Origin: Siphonobacter curvatus
GTDB taxonomy: Bacteria; Bacteroidota; Bacteroidia; Cytophagales; Spirosomataceae
DNA length: 64,000 nt
Direction: 5' to 3'
Assembly (NCBI RefSeq): GCF_002943425.1
Contig: NZ_PTRA01000002.1
Span: 1-64,000 of the forward strand
This document shows positions 1-8,770 of the stretch, piece by piece. The notes beneath the pieces are model-generated. The model did no database searches. It was not told the DNA's origin and was given only the letters and a program-made list of their open reading frames with translations. A program made the translations under genes and the position numbers. Each line of letters begins with the position of its first letter. The stretch's first letter is position 1.

Positions 1-1
1 C

Positions 2-2017
2 CCGATTCCGGCCAACAGCGATACGAAAGTGGCCATCGTAACCGATAAAGAACAGCCGTACACGATTGTTCAGATTCTGACGCGACTGCCCGAGTTGAAA
101 GAAAAGACCTTCGCCGATACCCGTGAGAAAATCAAGCGGTCTTTGTTCAACCAAATGATTGGCAGTCGGCTGCGGGAACTGACCCAACGGGCCGATCCCC
201 CTTTTCAAAATGGGTTTAGCTCCACGAGTAGCTTTGTGGGTACTTACGATGCCTATGTAAGCGGCGTAGTAGCCAAGACGGGCGGCATTGAAAAAGGATT
301 AAAAGCGGTACTGGACGAAAATGCTCGTGTGGCCAAATTTGGCTTTACGGCTACGGAGCTGGAACGGGCCAAGCAGAATTTCGGATCAGACGTGGAGAGA
401 CGATTGAAGGAAAAAGACAAGACCTCCTCCCAAACGCTGGCCATGGAATATATGTACGATTTCGTAGGCGATGAAACTTCGATGGGCATTGACTCGTACG
501 CCACATTTGTTAAAGCCGAATTGCCCGGTATTACGCTCGAAGAAGTCAATGCCTTACCTAAAACGCTGCTGACGAAGGAAAACCGGGCCGTTATTGTAAT
601 GGCTCCCGAAAAAGAAAAAGCTACGTTACCTACGCAAGCCCAGTTATTAGCCTGGATTGATCATACCCCCGAAAATCTTACGCCGTACGTGGATGAGGTG
701 GTTTCCAAATCCCTGCTAACTAGTCTGCCTAAGGCTGGGAAAATTACTGCGGAGAAACCTCTCCCTGAAATTAATGCAACGGAGCTGACGCTATCGAATG
801 GCATAAAAGTGGCACTCAAGCCTACTGACTTCAAAAACGATGAGATTTTGTTCACAGGTTATAGCTTTGGCGGTACTGCTCTTTACGACGATTTCAATAC
901 GGCCCGGTTTACGAATAACTTGGTTAGTCAGGGAGGCGTAGCCGATTTTTCCTCTACGCAGCTCCGCAAATACCTGACAGGAAAAGCAGTGAACGTTTCT
1001 ACCTTCATCAACGAAACAGCGGAAGGGCTATCGGGTTCGTTTGCACCCAAAGATGCGGAAACGGCCTTTCAGCTCATGCACGCCAGGTTAACACTACCCC
1101 GTAAGGACGAAGCCGTTATCCAAGGTTTTCTAACGAATCTGAAAGACGAACTTGAGCAAAATCAGGCGACTCCTAATCCGCAGAACGTATTTCGGGATAC
1201 ATTAACGGCAGTCATGGGCGGGTATCATCCGCGTCGAATGCCCGTAAAGCCTTCGGATGTAGACAAAATTAATGTTCAAAAAGCGTATCAAATCTACCGG
1301 GAGCGTTTTGCGAACGCGTCGGACTTTACCTACTTCTTCGTGGGTAATTTTAAAGTAGAAGAATTGAAGCCCCTGCTTGAAAAATACTTGGGCAGCCTAC
1401 CTTCTCAGAACAAAAAAGAAACCTATACCGATCTTCACATTCGGCCCCTGGAGGGACAAGTATCTAAAAGCGTTTTTCGGGGAATTGAACAAAAAGCATC
1501 GGCTCAATTCATCTATTCCGGAGCGTTACCCTACACGCCCGAAAACGCCATCAATTTGACGGCTATCAAGGAAATCCTCAATATTAAACTGGTCGAAGAG
1601 ATTCGTGAAAAAGAAAGCGGGGTCTATTTTATTGGAGCCTCCGCCAGTGCTTTTAAACTACCCGAGCCCCGCTATACACTAGCCATTAGCTATGGTACTA
1701 GTCCCGGACGCGTGGAAGAACTGGCCACGAAAACGCTGGACTTATTAGAGCATTTGAAGACTACCGGTCCCTCGCAAACGGACGTAGACAAGTTTAAGAT
1801 GGAAAGTAAACGTCAGCTGGAATTACAACTCAAGGATAATCAGTACTGGATGAATCACCTGGTTACCAGTCATCAATACGGTCAGTCGCCTCAGGAGATT
1901 CTCCAGCAGATGAAGCGAATTGACCAGGTCAGCAAAGAGTCCGTACAAAGTCTGGCGAAAAAGGTATTGGGCTCGAATTGCGTGAAGGCTTTCCTATTAC
2001 CCGAATCTAAACAATAG
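2..2017 (+). CDS. M16 family metallopeptidase, 5'-truncated by window edge
   Basis: The reading frame is open from base 2, so the gene starts upstream and only its C-terminal part, about 670 residues, is visible. A GTG at 29 is not a credible start because coding sequence runs straight through it. The protein resembles the C-terminal half of two-repeat M16 (insulinase/pitrilysin-type) zinc peptidases: an internal-repeat region and a second M16C-like domain (roughly window residues 250-660) with the EIREKESGVYFIGASAS-type segment typical of the family. The HxxEH zinc motif lies in the missing N-terminus and cannot be checked. Family members are usually periplasmic and near 940 residues. No terminator hairpin is evident after the stop. 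The family call is firm; substrate unknown. Confidence 0.85.
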   Translation, partial: PIPANSDTKVAIVTDKEQPYTIVQILTRLPELKEKTFADTREKIKRSLFNQMIGSRLRELTQRADPPFQNGFSSTSSFVGTYDAYVSGVVAKTGGIEKGLKAVLDENARVAKFGFTATELERAKQNFGSDVERRLKEKDKTSSQTLAMEYMYDFVGDETSMGIDSYATFVKAELPGITLEEVNALPKTLLTKENRAVIVMAPEKEKATLPTQAQLLAWIDHTPENLTPYVDEVVSKSLLTSLPKAGKITAEKPLPEINATELTLSNGIKVALKPTDFKNDEILFTGYSFGGTALYDDFNTARFTNNLVSQGGVADFSSTQLRKYLTGKAVNVSTFINETAEGLSGSFAPKDAETAFQLMHARLTLPRKDEAVIQGFLTNLKDELEQNQATPNPQNVFRDTLTAVMGGYHPRRMPVKPSDVDKINVQKAYQIYRERFANASDFTYFFVGNFKVEELKPLLEKYLGSLPSQNKKETYTDLHIRPLEGQVSKSVFRGIEQKASAQFIYSGALPYTPENAINLTAIKEILNIKLVEEIREKESGVYFIGASASAFKLPEPRYTLAISYGTSPGRVEELATKTLDLLEHLKTTGPSQTDVDKFKMESKRQLELQLKDNQYWMNHLVTSHQYGQSPQEILQQMKRIDQVSKESVQSLAKKVLGSNCVKAFLLPESKQ

Positions 2018-2116
2018 GTTGGAGTCGGGGCAGATACTATCATGCTGCCCCGATTCCAGCGACTTCCTTACTTCATCAACAATCCATTTAGGTAATCATA
2101 GCCTAGTCATGAATCT

Positions 2117-3199
2117 ATGAAATCCATTCCTGTATACCCTCCGCATTCGGTAGCCTTTCAAGGGTCATCTACTTCCAGGGAAGGGCCCGCACAAACGTTG
2201 ATTCGGTTGGATTCGAATGAAAATCCTTACGGCATTTCTCCCACCGTACAACAGGCCATCCTGGCCGCACTCCCCTTAGCGAATCGTTACGTCTTTAGCG
2301 ATTTGCCCGTGCTCATGGCTAAAATTGCGGCCCGGGAACGGGTGTCGGCCACTCAGGTCCTGGTGGGGGCAGGACTTTCGGATTTACTCGAAAAGACGGC
2401 TCTGCTTTATTTCAAGCCCGGGGATAACCTGGTTTGCCCTTTGCCTACATTTCCTCTCTTTCTGGACGCGGTAGTAGCGACCGGTGCCCAGTGCAAAAGC
2501 ATTGCCTGCCGAAGCGATGGTTCTCACGATTTAGAGCGGATGGAAGCGGCCATCGATGAGCGTACCCGGATGGTCTATATCTGTAACCCCAACAACCCAA
2601 CGGGCAGCATTACCGATGGGCAATCGTTACTGCGGTTTTGCGAGAGCGTTTCCCCACGCGTACCCATTTTTATCGATGAAGCCTACCTGGATTTAGCCCT
2701 AGGAGCGAATACGCAGAGTATGGTGAGCGTGCTGCTTCAAAAGAAAAATGTCATCATTGGACGGACGTTCTCGAAAGGCTTTGGTTTAGCCGGTTTACGC
2801 GTGGGTTATCTCCTCGCCCAACCCGCCTTTTTGGCTCCGTTTCATCAGGTAAATACCATGACGGGCCTCAATATTAGTTCGCTGGCCTTGTATGCGGCCT
2901 CGGCGGCACTGGACGATGTCGCTTTTCATTTACACTACGTACAGCAGAATGAACGGGTCAAATCATACATTTACAGCCAGCTCAACCGACTGGGCTACGC
3001 CTTCATTCCTTCGTATACGAACTTTATCCTGATGGCTCTGCCCCTACCGGGGGACTCTTTTCAGAAGCAGATGCTTGCCAAAGGCATCCGGGTAAAAACG
3101 ATGGAAATGCACCGCACGTTCTGGTGCCGCCTGAGTTTGGGTACGCTCGAGGAGATGCAGCTATTCGTTAAAGCCCTGGGCGAACTTCAGAGCCTATGA
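2117..3199 (+). CDS. Class I/II PLP aminotransferase, HisC-like
   Basis: A 360-residue fold-type I aminotransferase. Visible motifs are the N-terminal SNENPYG-type substrate loop (LDSNENPYG), the NPNNPTG motif, the FIDEAYLDL segment, and the PLP-lysine motif GRTFSKGFGLAG with Lys near residue 220. The C-terminal arginine region (FWCRLSLGT) fits substrate carboxylate binding. Histidinol-phosphate aminotransferases look like this, but no other his gene is nearby. The stop codon overlaps the start of the next gene (ATGA), an exporter of the Bcr/CflA type, and a RidA gene follows. That context suggests a role in making or degrading an amino-acid-like compound rather than histidine biosynthesis. 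Family call confident; substrate unknown. Confidence 0.85.
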   Translation: MKSIPVYPPHSVAFQGSSTSREGPAQTLIRLDSNENPYGISPTVQQAILAALPLANRYVFSDLPVLMAKIAARERVSATQVLVGAGLSDLLEKTALLYFKPGDNLVCPLPTFPLFLDAVVATGAQCKSIACRSDGSHDLERMEAAIDERTRMVYICNPNNPTGSITDGQSLLRFCESVSPRVPIFIDEAYLDLALGANTQSMVSVLLQKKNVIIGRTFSKGFGLAGLRVGYLLAQPAFLAPFHQVNTMTGLNISSLALYAASAALDDVAFHLHYVQQNERVKSYIYSQLNRLGYAFIPSYTNFILMALPLPGDSFQKQMLAKGIRVKTMEMHRTFWCRLSLGTLEEMQLFVKALGELQSL

Positions 3200-4401
3200 A
3201 ACCAAACGTTCTTTCGCTCCTCACGCTGGGCCTTCTGATGGCCCTGGCCCCCTTTTCGATTGACACGTATTTAGCGGCATTCCCAGTGATGGCTCAGCAA
3301 TTGCATACGACCGTCTCGGCAGTAGCCTATTCACTGACGAGTTTCTTTTTGGGTTTAGCGGTGGGTCAGCTGCTTTGCGGGCCGCTGCTGGACCGATTTG
3401 GCCGAAAAAAGCCCTTGATGGCGGGTCTGTTTCTGTATTCGCTCGCTGCGGTTGCCTGTGCGTATGTTACGGAGGTTCACTGGCTGATTGGCTTGCGTTT
3501 TGTATTGGCGGTCGGTGGTTGTGTGGGCATGGTAGCAAGCCGGGCGATGGTGCGGGACTTGTACCAACCGCAAGAAATCGCGGGAATTCTCTCGACGCTG
3601 TTACTGATTTTAGGCATCTCCCCCATCCTGGCTCCAACGGTTGGACGCTTGATTCTGGAACTGGCGGGCTGGCGGGCTATTTTTCTCAGTATGGCCCTTT
3701 TGTCCATAAGTTTAATAGTTCTGGTAGTTCGCACCTTACCGGAAAGTAAACCAGCCGACGCGTCGATTTCCCTACGGCCAAGGCAAATTTTGAACGAATA
3801 TATTCAGGTACTTTCCTCGTCGGCCTTTAGTGTTCATGCCCTGGTGGCGGGCTTGGCTTCCGCCGGTCTCTTTTCGTTTATTGCGGGTTCGCCTCAACTT
3901 CTGATGGATACCTATCATTTTTCGCAGGCGGATTTTAGCTACGCATTCGGATTCAGTGCGGGTGGTTTAGTACTCGGAAGCCAGATTAACCGCTTTGCTC
4001 ACCAATGGAAAACGACCCCGGAACTGTTACGAATAGCAGGCCGCCTGCAGGCAGGACTTGCTCTGCTTTTAGGCCTGCTCGGAATCCTGGACCTGTTAAC
4101 GGCTACGCTACTGCTTTTACTGGTTTTTAGTTACCTCCTGTTTCATGGCTTTATTAATCCCAATGCCACTACGTTAGCCTTACTGCCGTTCCGGCAAAAT
4201 GCCGGCAGTGCCTCTGCGTTGGCTGGCTGCGTACAAATGATCCTGGGTGCCAGCTTCTCGGCCCTGGTCAGTTATTTCAGTAACGGCTCACTCCTACCGA
4301 TGATCATCCCCATGGTGTTGGCAAGCTGGTCCGGTTTCGGTTTGCAGCAACTAGTTGTCCAGAACCACGCCAGCAAAGCTTTGGAGGGTTTGCCGACCTA
4401 G
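3196..4401 (+). CDS. MFS transporter, Bcr/CflA-type drug/metabolite exporter
   Basis: A 401-residue, strongly hydrophobic protein with about 12 predicted membrane helices. The first helix carries the Bcr/CflA-like APFSIDTYLAAFP segment, and the loop between helices 2 and 3 has the MFS motif GPLLDRFGRKKP. These proteins are inner-membrane proton-driven exporters of drugs, dipeptides or amino acids such as cysteine. The ATG overlaps the TGA of the upstream aminotransferase by 4 bp, so the two are almost certainly co-translated, and a RidA gene follows 37 bp downstream. Export of a product or by-product of the aminotransferase is an inference from this layout. Confidence 0.87.
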   Translation: MKPNVLSLLTLGLLMALAPFSIDTYLAAFPVMAQQLHTTVSAVAYSLTSFFLGLAVGQLLCGPLLDRFGRKKPLMAGLFLYSLAAVACAYVTEVHWLIGLRFVLAVGGCVGMVASRAMVRDLYQPQEIAGILSTLLLILGISPILAPTVGRLILELAGWRAIFLSMALLSISLIVLVVRTLPESKPADASISLRPRQILNEYIQVLSSSAFSVHALVAGLASAGLFSFIAGSPQLLMDTYHFSQADFSYAFGFSAGGLVLGSQINRFAHQWKTTPELLRIAGRLQAGLALLLGLLGILDLLTATLLLLLVFSYLLFHGFINPNATTLALLPFRQNAGSASALAGCVQMILGASFSALVSYFSNGSLLPMIIPMVLASWSGFGLQQLVVQNHASKALEGLPT

Positions 4402-4438
4402 CTCCTTTTTTAATTTTTGTCTTTTAACAACTCCTATC

Positions 4439-4813
4439 ATGAACAAGCAAATCATCTTCAGCCCCAATGTTCCAGCCCCCATCGGTCCGTATTCGCAGGC
4501 CGTTCAGGTAGGGCCCGTCCTGTACGTATCCGGCCAGATAGCGGCCGACGTAGCAGCGAATCAGGGTGGCGTTCAGGCCGAAACCCGGCAAGTTATGTTA
4601 AGCCTGGGTGAATTGCTGGCAGCCGCAGGTATGCACTACCGTAACATTGTTAAAACGTCCATTTTTCTGAAAGACATGAACGACTTTGCCGTCGTCAATG
4701 CGGTGTATGGCGAATTTTTTACGAGCGATTTTCCCGCCCGAGAAACGGTACAGGTAGCCCGTTTACCCAAGGACGTTTCCGTGGAAATATCCGTCATTGC
4801 TTATCAGGAGTAA
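4439..4813 (+). CDS. ridA: RidA family enamine/imine deaminase
   Basis: A 124-residue protein covering the whole YjgF/YER057c/UK114 (RidA) family length. RidA hydrolyses reactive 2-aminoacrylate and other imines released by PLP enzymes. Family signatures seen are APIGPYSQAV near the N-terminus, LYVSGQI, and PARETVQVARLP with the arginine that binds the substrate carboxylate, followed by VEISVIAY. The reading frame is open further upstream, but that part overlaps the transporter gene, and the ATG at 4439 gives the usual family N-terminus. It is the third gene of the aminotransferase/exporter operon, where imine clean-up fits well. Confidence 0.93.
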   Translation: MNKQIIFSPNVPAPIGPYSQAVQVGPVLYVSGQIAADVAANQGGVQAETRQVMLSLGELLAAAGMHYRNIVKTSIFLKDMNDFAVVNAVYGEFFTSDFPARETVQVARLPKDVSVEISVIAYQE

Positions 4814-5077
4814 AGTAGCGTATACAACGAACGGGTAGATATCTGGGTATACTACCCCTTACTTCAAAATGCTCAGTATACCTGCCTGCGTAATCATACC
4901 TTCTACTAGAGCTTAACGCCAAGCGAACGTTAACTACATTCCTAGCAAGGCCCTATAATGAATCGACGCTTGCTTACTGATCACACCGCCCTTTGATGTT
5001 CAGTAACCTTAGGCACACCTCCGAAGAGAGGCCATTTCTATTTTTTACGCTATCCTTTTCATCCAAAAAAATTCATC

Positions 5078-6484
5078 ATGAAACTAGTTTTGATCGTTCT
5101 GGGCATTCTCTCTGGTACGCTGGCCTTTGCTCAGCGACCTAAAAATGCCACCCTGGATTCACTCAAAAGTGAAAAAGATCCGGTTCAACTTCAGTCAAAG
5201 TTAAAGAAGCTTGAAAGCGGTTCGGAAGCGGATATTTTCACGCTTTTAAGTTTTTATCAAAGTAATCCAGCCAAATCAGATTCGCTCGTAGAACTGGCCG
5301 TTAAGAGGTTTCCCAAAGGCACCATTGCCTGTAATATGGCGATAAACCGACTGAATGCTGAAAAGGATGGACCTACCCAGGAACGGATGCTGGCTCAAAT
5401 GGAAAAAGATTTTCCGGGTGCTGATCTGGATATGGCCTATTATTCCGTAGCCTATACGTACACACAAGCGAGGAACAAGCCAAAACTCCTGTCCTATCTG
5501 AAGAAAGTAAAGTCTCCCTTGTTTAAGCCTACTGCGGTTCATAGCGTTGCCAGTACCATAGCTGCTTACGATAGCAAAGAAGCCGAGCAATTAATTACCC
5601 AGGAGTTAGCGTCCATCCGCGAGGTTACAAATCTTACCGATACTTCGGCTAGGGCACTAAATCATCTAAAAAATAGCACTAATGGCCTGCTGGGTCTGTA
5701 CAGCGAAATTTTGGCTAAGAATGGAAACTATGAAAAAGCGTATACGTACTTGCACGAAGTATACATCTCTTCAGAGCGAAAAAGCCCCGCTTTAATCAAA
5801 AACTACGGTCTTCTGTTGAGTAAGCGTGGTAATTATCAGGAAGCCTTTCCATTACTGGAAAAGACGGTAACCAGTGGCTTAGCCGACTCAACCGTACGAG
5901 CGGAACTGGCGTCTATCTACAAAAAGCTTTATCCAGGAAAAAATGAGAAGGAATACCTGGCTTCCCTCGACCAGAAATTAACGAGTAAATACGAAACGGA
6001 GGCAGCTAAATTAATGATTAACGAGCCCGCTCCCTCATTCATCGTTACAGACGCTTCGGGCAAACAGGTATCGTTGGCCGATTTTAAAGGAAAGACGATT
6101 GTTCTTGATTTCTGGGCGACGTGGTGCGGTCCGTGTAAGGCTTCTTTCCCCGCCATGCAAATGGTAGTGAATAAGTACAAGCAGGATCCACAGGTAAAAT
6201 TCCTCTTTATCCATACCTGGGAACGGCAAGGCAATCCAACCGCCGAAGCTCAGGAATACCTGAAAGCTAATCACTACGATTTAGATCTATACATGGACAT
6301 CAAAAATGCAAAGACGAAGCGGAATGAGGCGGTATCTGCCTTTCAAGTAAATGGCATTCCTGCGAAGTTTGTGATTGATGGCAAGGGCCGAATTCGCTAT
6401 AAATTGACGGGATTCTCGGGAGGTAACGAGGCTGCTGTTTCAGAGTTATCAGCGATGATTAACTCGGCCAAGGCTAATCAGTAA
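5078..6484 (+). CDS. TlpA-like thioredoxin-fold protein with helical-repeat N-terminus
   Basis: A 468-residue exported protein. The first 19 residues form a signal peptide ending at AFAQ. Residues about 30-300 are helical and TPR-like (NGNYEKAYTYLHEVY, KRGNYQEAFPLLEKTV). Residues about 320-465 form a TlpA/ResA-type thioredoxin domain with the active site W349-C350-G351-P352-C353 and the cis-proline region NGIPAKFVID. TlpA-like proteins are periplasmic thiol-disulfide oxidoreductases. It stands alone, 264 bp after RidA, and is followed by a strong hairpin terminator. Fusion of an extended repeat domain with TlpA is common in Bacteroidota. Redox partner unknown. Confidence 0.88.
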   Translation: MKLVLIVLGILSGTLAFAQRPKNATLDSLKSEKDPVQLQSKLKKLESGSEADIFTLLSFYQSNPAKSDSLVELAVKRFPKGTIACNMAINRLNAEKDGPTQERMLAQMEKDFPGADLDMAYYSVAYTYTQARNKPKLLSYLKKVKSPLFKPTAVHSVASTIAAYDSKEAEQLITQELASIREVTNLTDTSARALNHLKNSTNGLLGLYSEILAKNGNYEKAYTYLHEVYISSERKSPALIKNYGLLLSKRGNYQEAFPLLEKTVTSGLADSTVRAELASIYKKLYPGKNEKEYLASLDQKLTSKYETEAAKLMINEPAPSFIVTDASGKQVSLADFKGKTIVLDFWATWCGPCKASFPAMQMVVNKYKQDPQVKFLFIHTWERQGNPTAEAQEYLKANHYDLDLYMDIKNAKTKRNEAVSAFQVNGIPAKFVIDGKGRIRYKLTGFSGGNEAAVSELSAMINSAKANQ

Positions 6485-6587
6485 GCCATCTCTTCTGGAA
6501 AAAATACCCAGGGCAAGTCACGTCTCCGGCAGTTCTTTTGGCCTTGAGTTAGGGCTTTAATGACCGCTGTACTTTTTTAAGCGTTCG

Positions 6588-6614
6588 AAGGGCTTTCTCG
6601 TGGAGAAAGCCCTT
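6588..6614 (+). terminator. Intrinsic terminator of the tlpA-like gene
   Basis: A perfect 12-bp stem (AAGGGCTTTCTC paired with its complement) with a 3-nt loop, followed by a T run on the + strand. It lies between the tlpA-like gene and the convergent oxidoreductase gene. Confidence 0.85.
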
Positions 6615-6683
6615 TTTTACTCGTACCCTGTTTTCGTCTTACGATCCGTCAAAACCGTTTCGGCGATCGATCAGCACGCTTCG

Positions 6684-7550
6684 TTACCGGGAGGCCAGAG
6701 CAATGGCCGTCCAGTCGTGCTCGCCCAGGCCCTGCTCTACGCACTGATTCATCAATTCCTGTACTTTCTTACCGAAGGGCAGTTGAACACCTACGGTTGA
6801 GGCTTGTTCGTTGATGAGATTAACATCTTTCAGGCCGAGCTTTAAAGTAAAACCAGCGGGCAGAAAAGCTTCTTTCAATAAGCTATTACCATATGTGGAA
6901 TATACCGGTGAAGCAAAAAGCGTTTGGGTCAACATGTGCATCAATTGTTCGGCATCGATGCCGCTTTGCCGGGCTAGATGAATGCTTTCGGCCATGGATT
7001 CCATTGCGGAGACGATCAGGAAATTTGAGCATAATTTGGCGACATTCGCCGCTCCCACCTCGGATCCAAATGCCCAGATATTAGCCGCACCGCATTGTTC
7101 AAGTACGGGTTTGATAGTTTCAAAGACATCCGTATTACCCGATACCAGCAGGTTAAGCTTTTTAGCCCGGGCCGCTTCCGGCCGACCCAGAATAGCACAG
7201 GCGATGTAGTGGGAACCGTGCTCGTCGTGTAGCTGAGCCAGTGAGGTAGCCGTGGCGGGCAGGATTGTACTTAAGGAAACATGAACACCGCCCTTTTTTA
7301 AATTTGCGGCAATGCCTTCTTCACCCGCAGTAACCGCCTGAAGGGCAGCATCGTCCGAAACCAGGGTAAAAACTACATCACTCAGCGTAGCCAGTTCAGC
7401 TACGGAAGAACAAATGACGGCACCCCGATCTGCCAGCGGTTGTGCTTTGGCGGCCGTACGATTGTAGACATACAGTTGCTGCGTGCTCTGCAACAGGTTT
7501 TCCGCAATGGGGGTACCAAGGTTTCCTAAACCGAGAAAGCCAATTTTCAT
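6684..7550 (-). CDS. NAD(P)-dependent oxidoreductase, 3-hydroxyisobutyrate dehydrogenase-like
   Basis: A 288-residue protein of the 6-phosphogluconate/beta-hydroxyacid dehydrogenase superfamily. It starts with the Rossmann motif GFLGLGNLGTPIAENL, and the VFTLVSDDAALQAV segment is typical of the cofactor domain. The catalytic-lysine helix is GAANVAKLCSNFLIVSAMES. Members reduce or oxidise small beta-hydroxy acids or semialdehydes (tartronate semialdehyde, glyoxylate, succinic semialdehyde). The substrate cannot be read from sequence. The gene is monocistronic and convergent with the TlpA-like gene. Confidence 0.87.
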   Translation of the reverse strand: MKIGFLGLGNLGTPIAENLLQSTQQLYVYNRTAAKAQPLADRGAVICSSVAELATLSDVVFTLVSDDAALQAVTAGEEGIAANLKKGGVHVSLSTILPATATSLAQLHDEHGSHYIACAILGRPEAARAKKLNLLVSGNTDVFETIKPVLEQCGAANIWAFGSEVGAANVAKLCSNFLIVSAMESMAESIHLARQSGIDAEQLMHMLTQTLFASPVYSTYGNSLLKEAFLPAGFTLKLGLKDVNLINEQASTVGVQLPFGKKVQELMNQCVEQGLGEHDWTAIALASR

Positions 7551-7781
7551 AGGATTGGTTGTTGAAGAGCGAATGAATGCTTAATGAGTTCGTTCGCTGA
7601 AGGGTACTGGACAAACTAAACAAAAAATGATGCAGAACCCCTACGTTAGCCTATACTCCCCTACCCGCGGCCGTTCTTGTATCGTGTATCACGAGGCAAA
7701 AATCTCCTTGAGGATTGATGGAATGGACGGCGACCTTAGGTTTTGAATCCCATCGCGAGCCGATTGAACGGAGGAGAAAAG

Positions 7782-7913
7782 TTAAAGGAGAAAAGGAATA
7801 GCGACGATCAGAACCAGGAGAAAGACCAGCAGAAGTTTTGCTTTGAGCGAGAATTCCACGTATTGTTCCTGCTCAACCAGCAGAACATTTAAAGCGTCAT
7901 TGATCCACTGCAT
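7782..7913 (-). CDS. Possible small membrane protein (43 aa)
   Basis: A short ATG frame in a 727-bp stretch that otherwise lacks genes. It encodes a polar N-terminus (about 25 residues, LLVEQEQYVEF) followed by a continuous hydrophobic helix (LLLVFLLVLIVAIPFLL) that ends at the stop, like a tail-anchored small protein. No upstream ribosome site is evident, as expected in Bacteroidota. Conservation is unknown; the evidence is only the amphipathic-to-hydrophobic layout. Confidence 0.35.
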   Translation of the reverse strand: MQWINDALNVLLVEQEQYVEFSLKAKLLLVFLLVLIVAIPFLL

Positions 7914-8277
7914 ACAGTGCGATGATTTAAACTGAGTTTTAGCCTAACCCCGTAGGAGCAGGATAGTTCCCCTCCAGTAAAGATTTAAGAATGTGTGTTC
8001 TGGATAGTCATCCCGAGAAATACACACATGCCAGCCTCTTTACCAGGTTAAAACCCTGTACCACAAAACCCTACTCACCACTTCCAAAACAGTATAGACG
8101 GATCAAAATTTATCACTACCATCCAGAGCATTCGGCGGTCTGACCCCGTCCCGGACCAGTCGATTCATGAGCTGTCTGATGCCGTACAGAAGCCGAATAT
8201 ACTCTTCTTTGCACGCCGCAGGTCAGCCGCGTTCTTCCACTTTAAACTATAAACTTCATACCTAGTACCCGACAAAC

Positions 8278-8661
8278 CTATGGTACACTGACAATCTTTT
8301 TCCGATGCTCCGTCCCCCACTCGGCCAGTTTGAAAATGACTGGTAACAGGTTTTCGCAATACTCGGAAAGCTCGTATTCCACGGCTACGGGCTGGGTATC
8401 CAGTACGGTTCGTGTAATTAGCAGGTTGGTTTCCATTTCTTTTAGTTCCCGGCTTAAAACTTTGCCGGAAATACCCTTTACTTCCCGGAGTAGTTCCGAA
8501 TACCGTTTCTTGCCAAATCCCAGACTGGTAATAATCGAAATCTTCCATTTACCACCCAGTACGTACAAGGTATCGTGGATGGCCATGATTCGTTTGTTAC
8601 AGGCCTGAGGATCATGGGGTGTAGTAAAACAGGCTCTGTTATTTATGATGGGTTGGTCCAT
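8278..8661 (-). CDS. HxlR family transcriptional regulator
   Basis: A 127-residue winged-helix protein of the HxlR/MarR-like DUF24 family. It has the family cysteine early (near residue 11, ACFTTPHDPQ), the LGGKWKISIITSL recognition region, and the conserved RYSELLREVKGISGKVLSRELKEME wing-helix segment. HxlR-type regulators often use cysteine oxidation or modification by electrophiles as the signal. It is divergent from a nitroreductase gene 110 bp away, the classic arrangement for an electrophile- or quinone-responsive regulator and its target. Three copies of a TTACTTTT-type half-site lie in the gap. Confidence 0.9.
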   Translation of the reverse strand: MDQPIINNRACFTTPHDPQACNKRIMAIHDTLYVLGGKWKISIITSLGFGKKRYSELLREVKGISGKVLSRELKEMETNLLITRTVLDTQPVAVEYELSEYCENLLPVIFKLAEWGTEHRKKIVSVP

Positions 8662-8693
8662 GCGTGTCTAAGCTGGTTACCTAAATGTCACCA

Positions 8694-8763
8694 TTACTTT
8701 TAGTTAGTTGATGACAAAAGTAAACCAAGTGTCGCAGAAATTTGCCCCATCACAAAAAAGTAA
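8694..8763. promoter_or_regulatory. Candidate HxlR operator region (three AAAAGTAA half-sites)
   Basis: TTACTTTT at 8694-8701 and its exact complement AAAAGTAA at 8716-8723 form an inverted repeat with a 14-bp spacer. A third AAAAGTAA is at 8756-8763, just upstream of the nitroreductase start. The region separates the HxlR gene from its divergent neighbour, so it is a reasonable operator candidate. Binding is inferred only. Confidence 0.5.
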
Positions 8764-8770
8764 TCAGATT

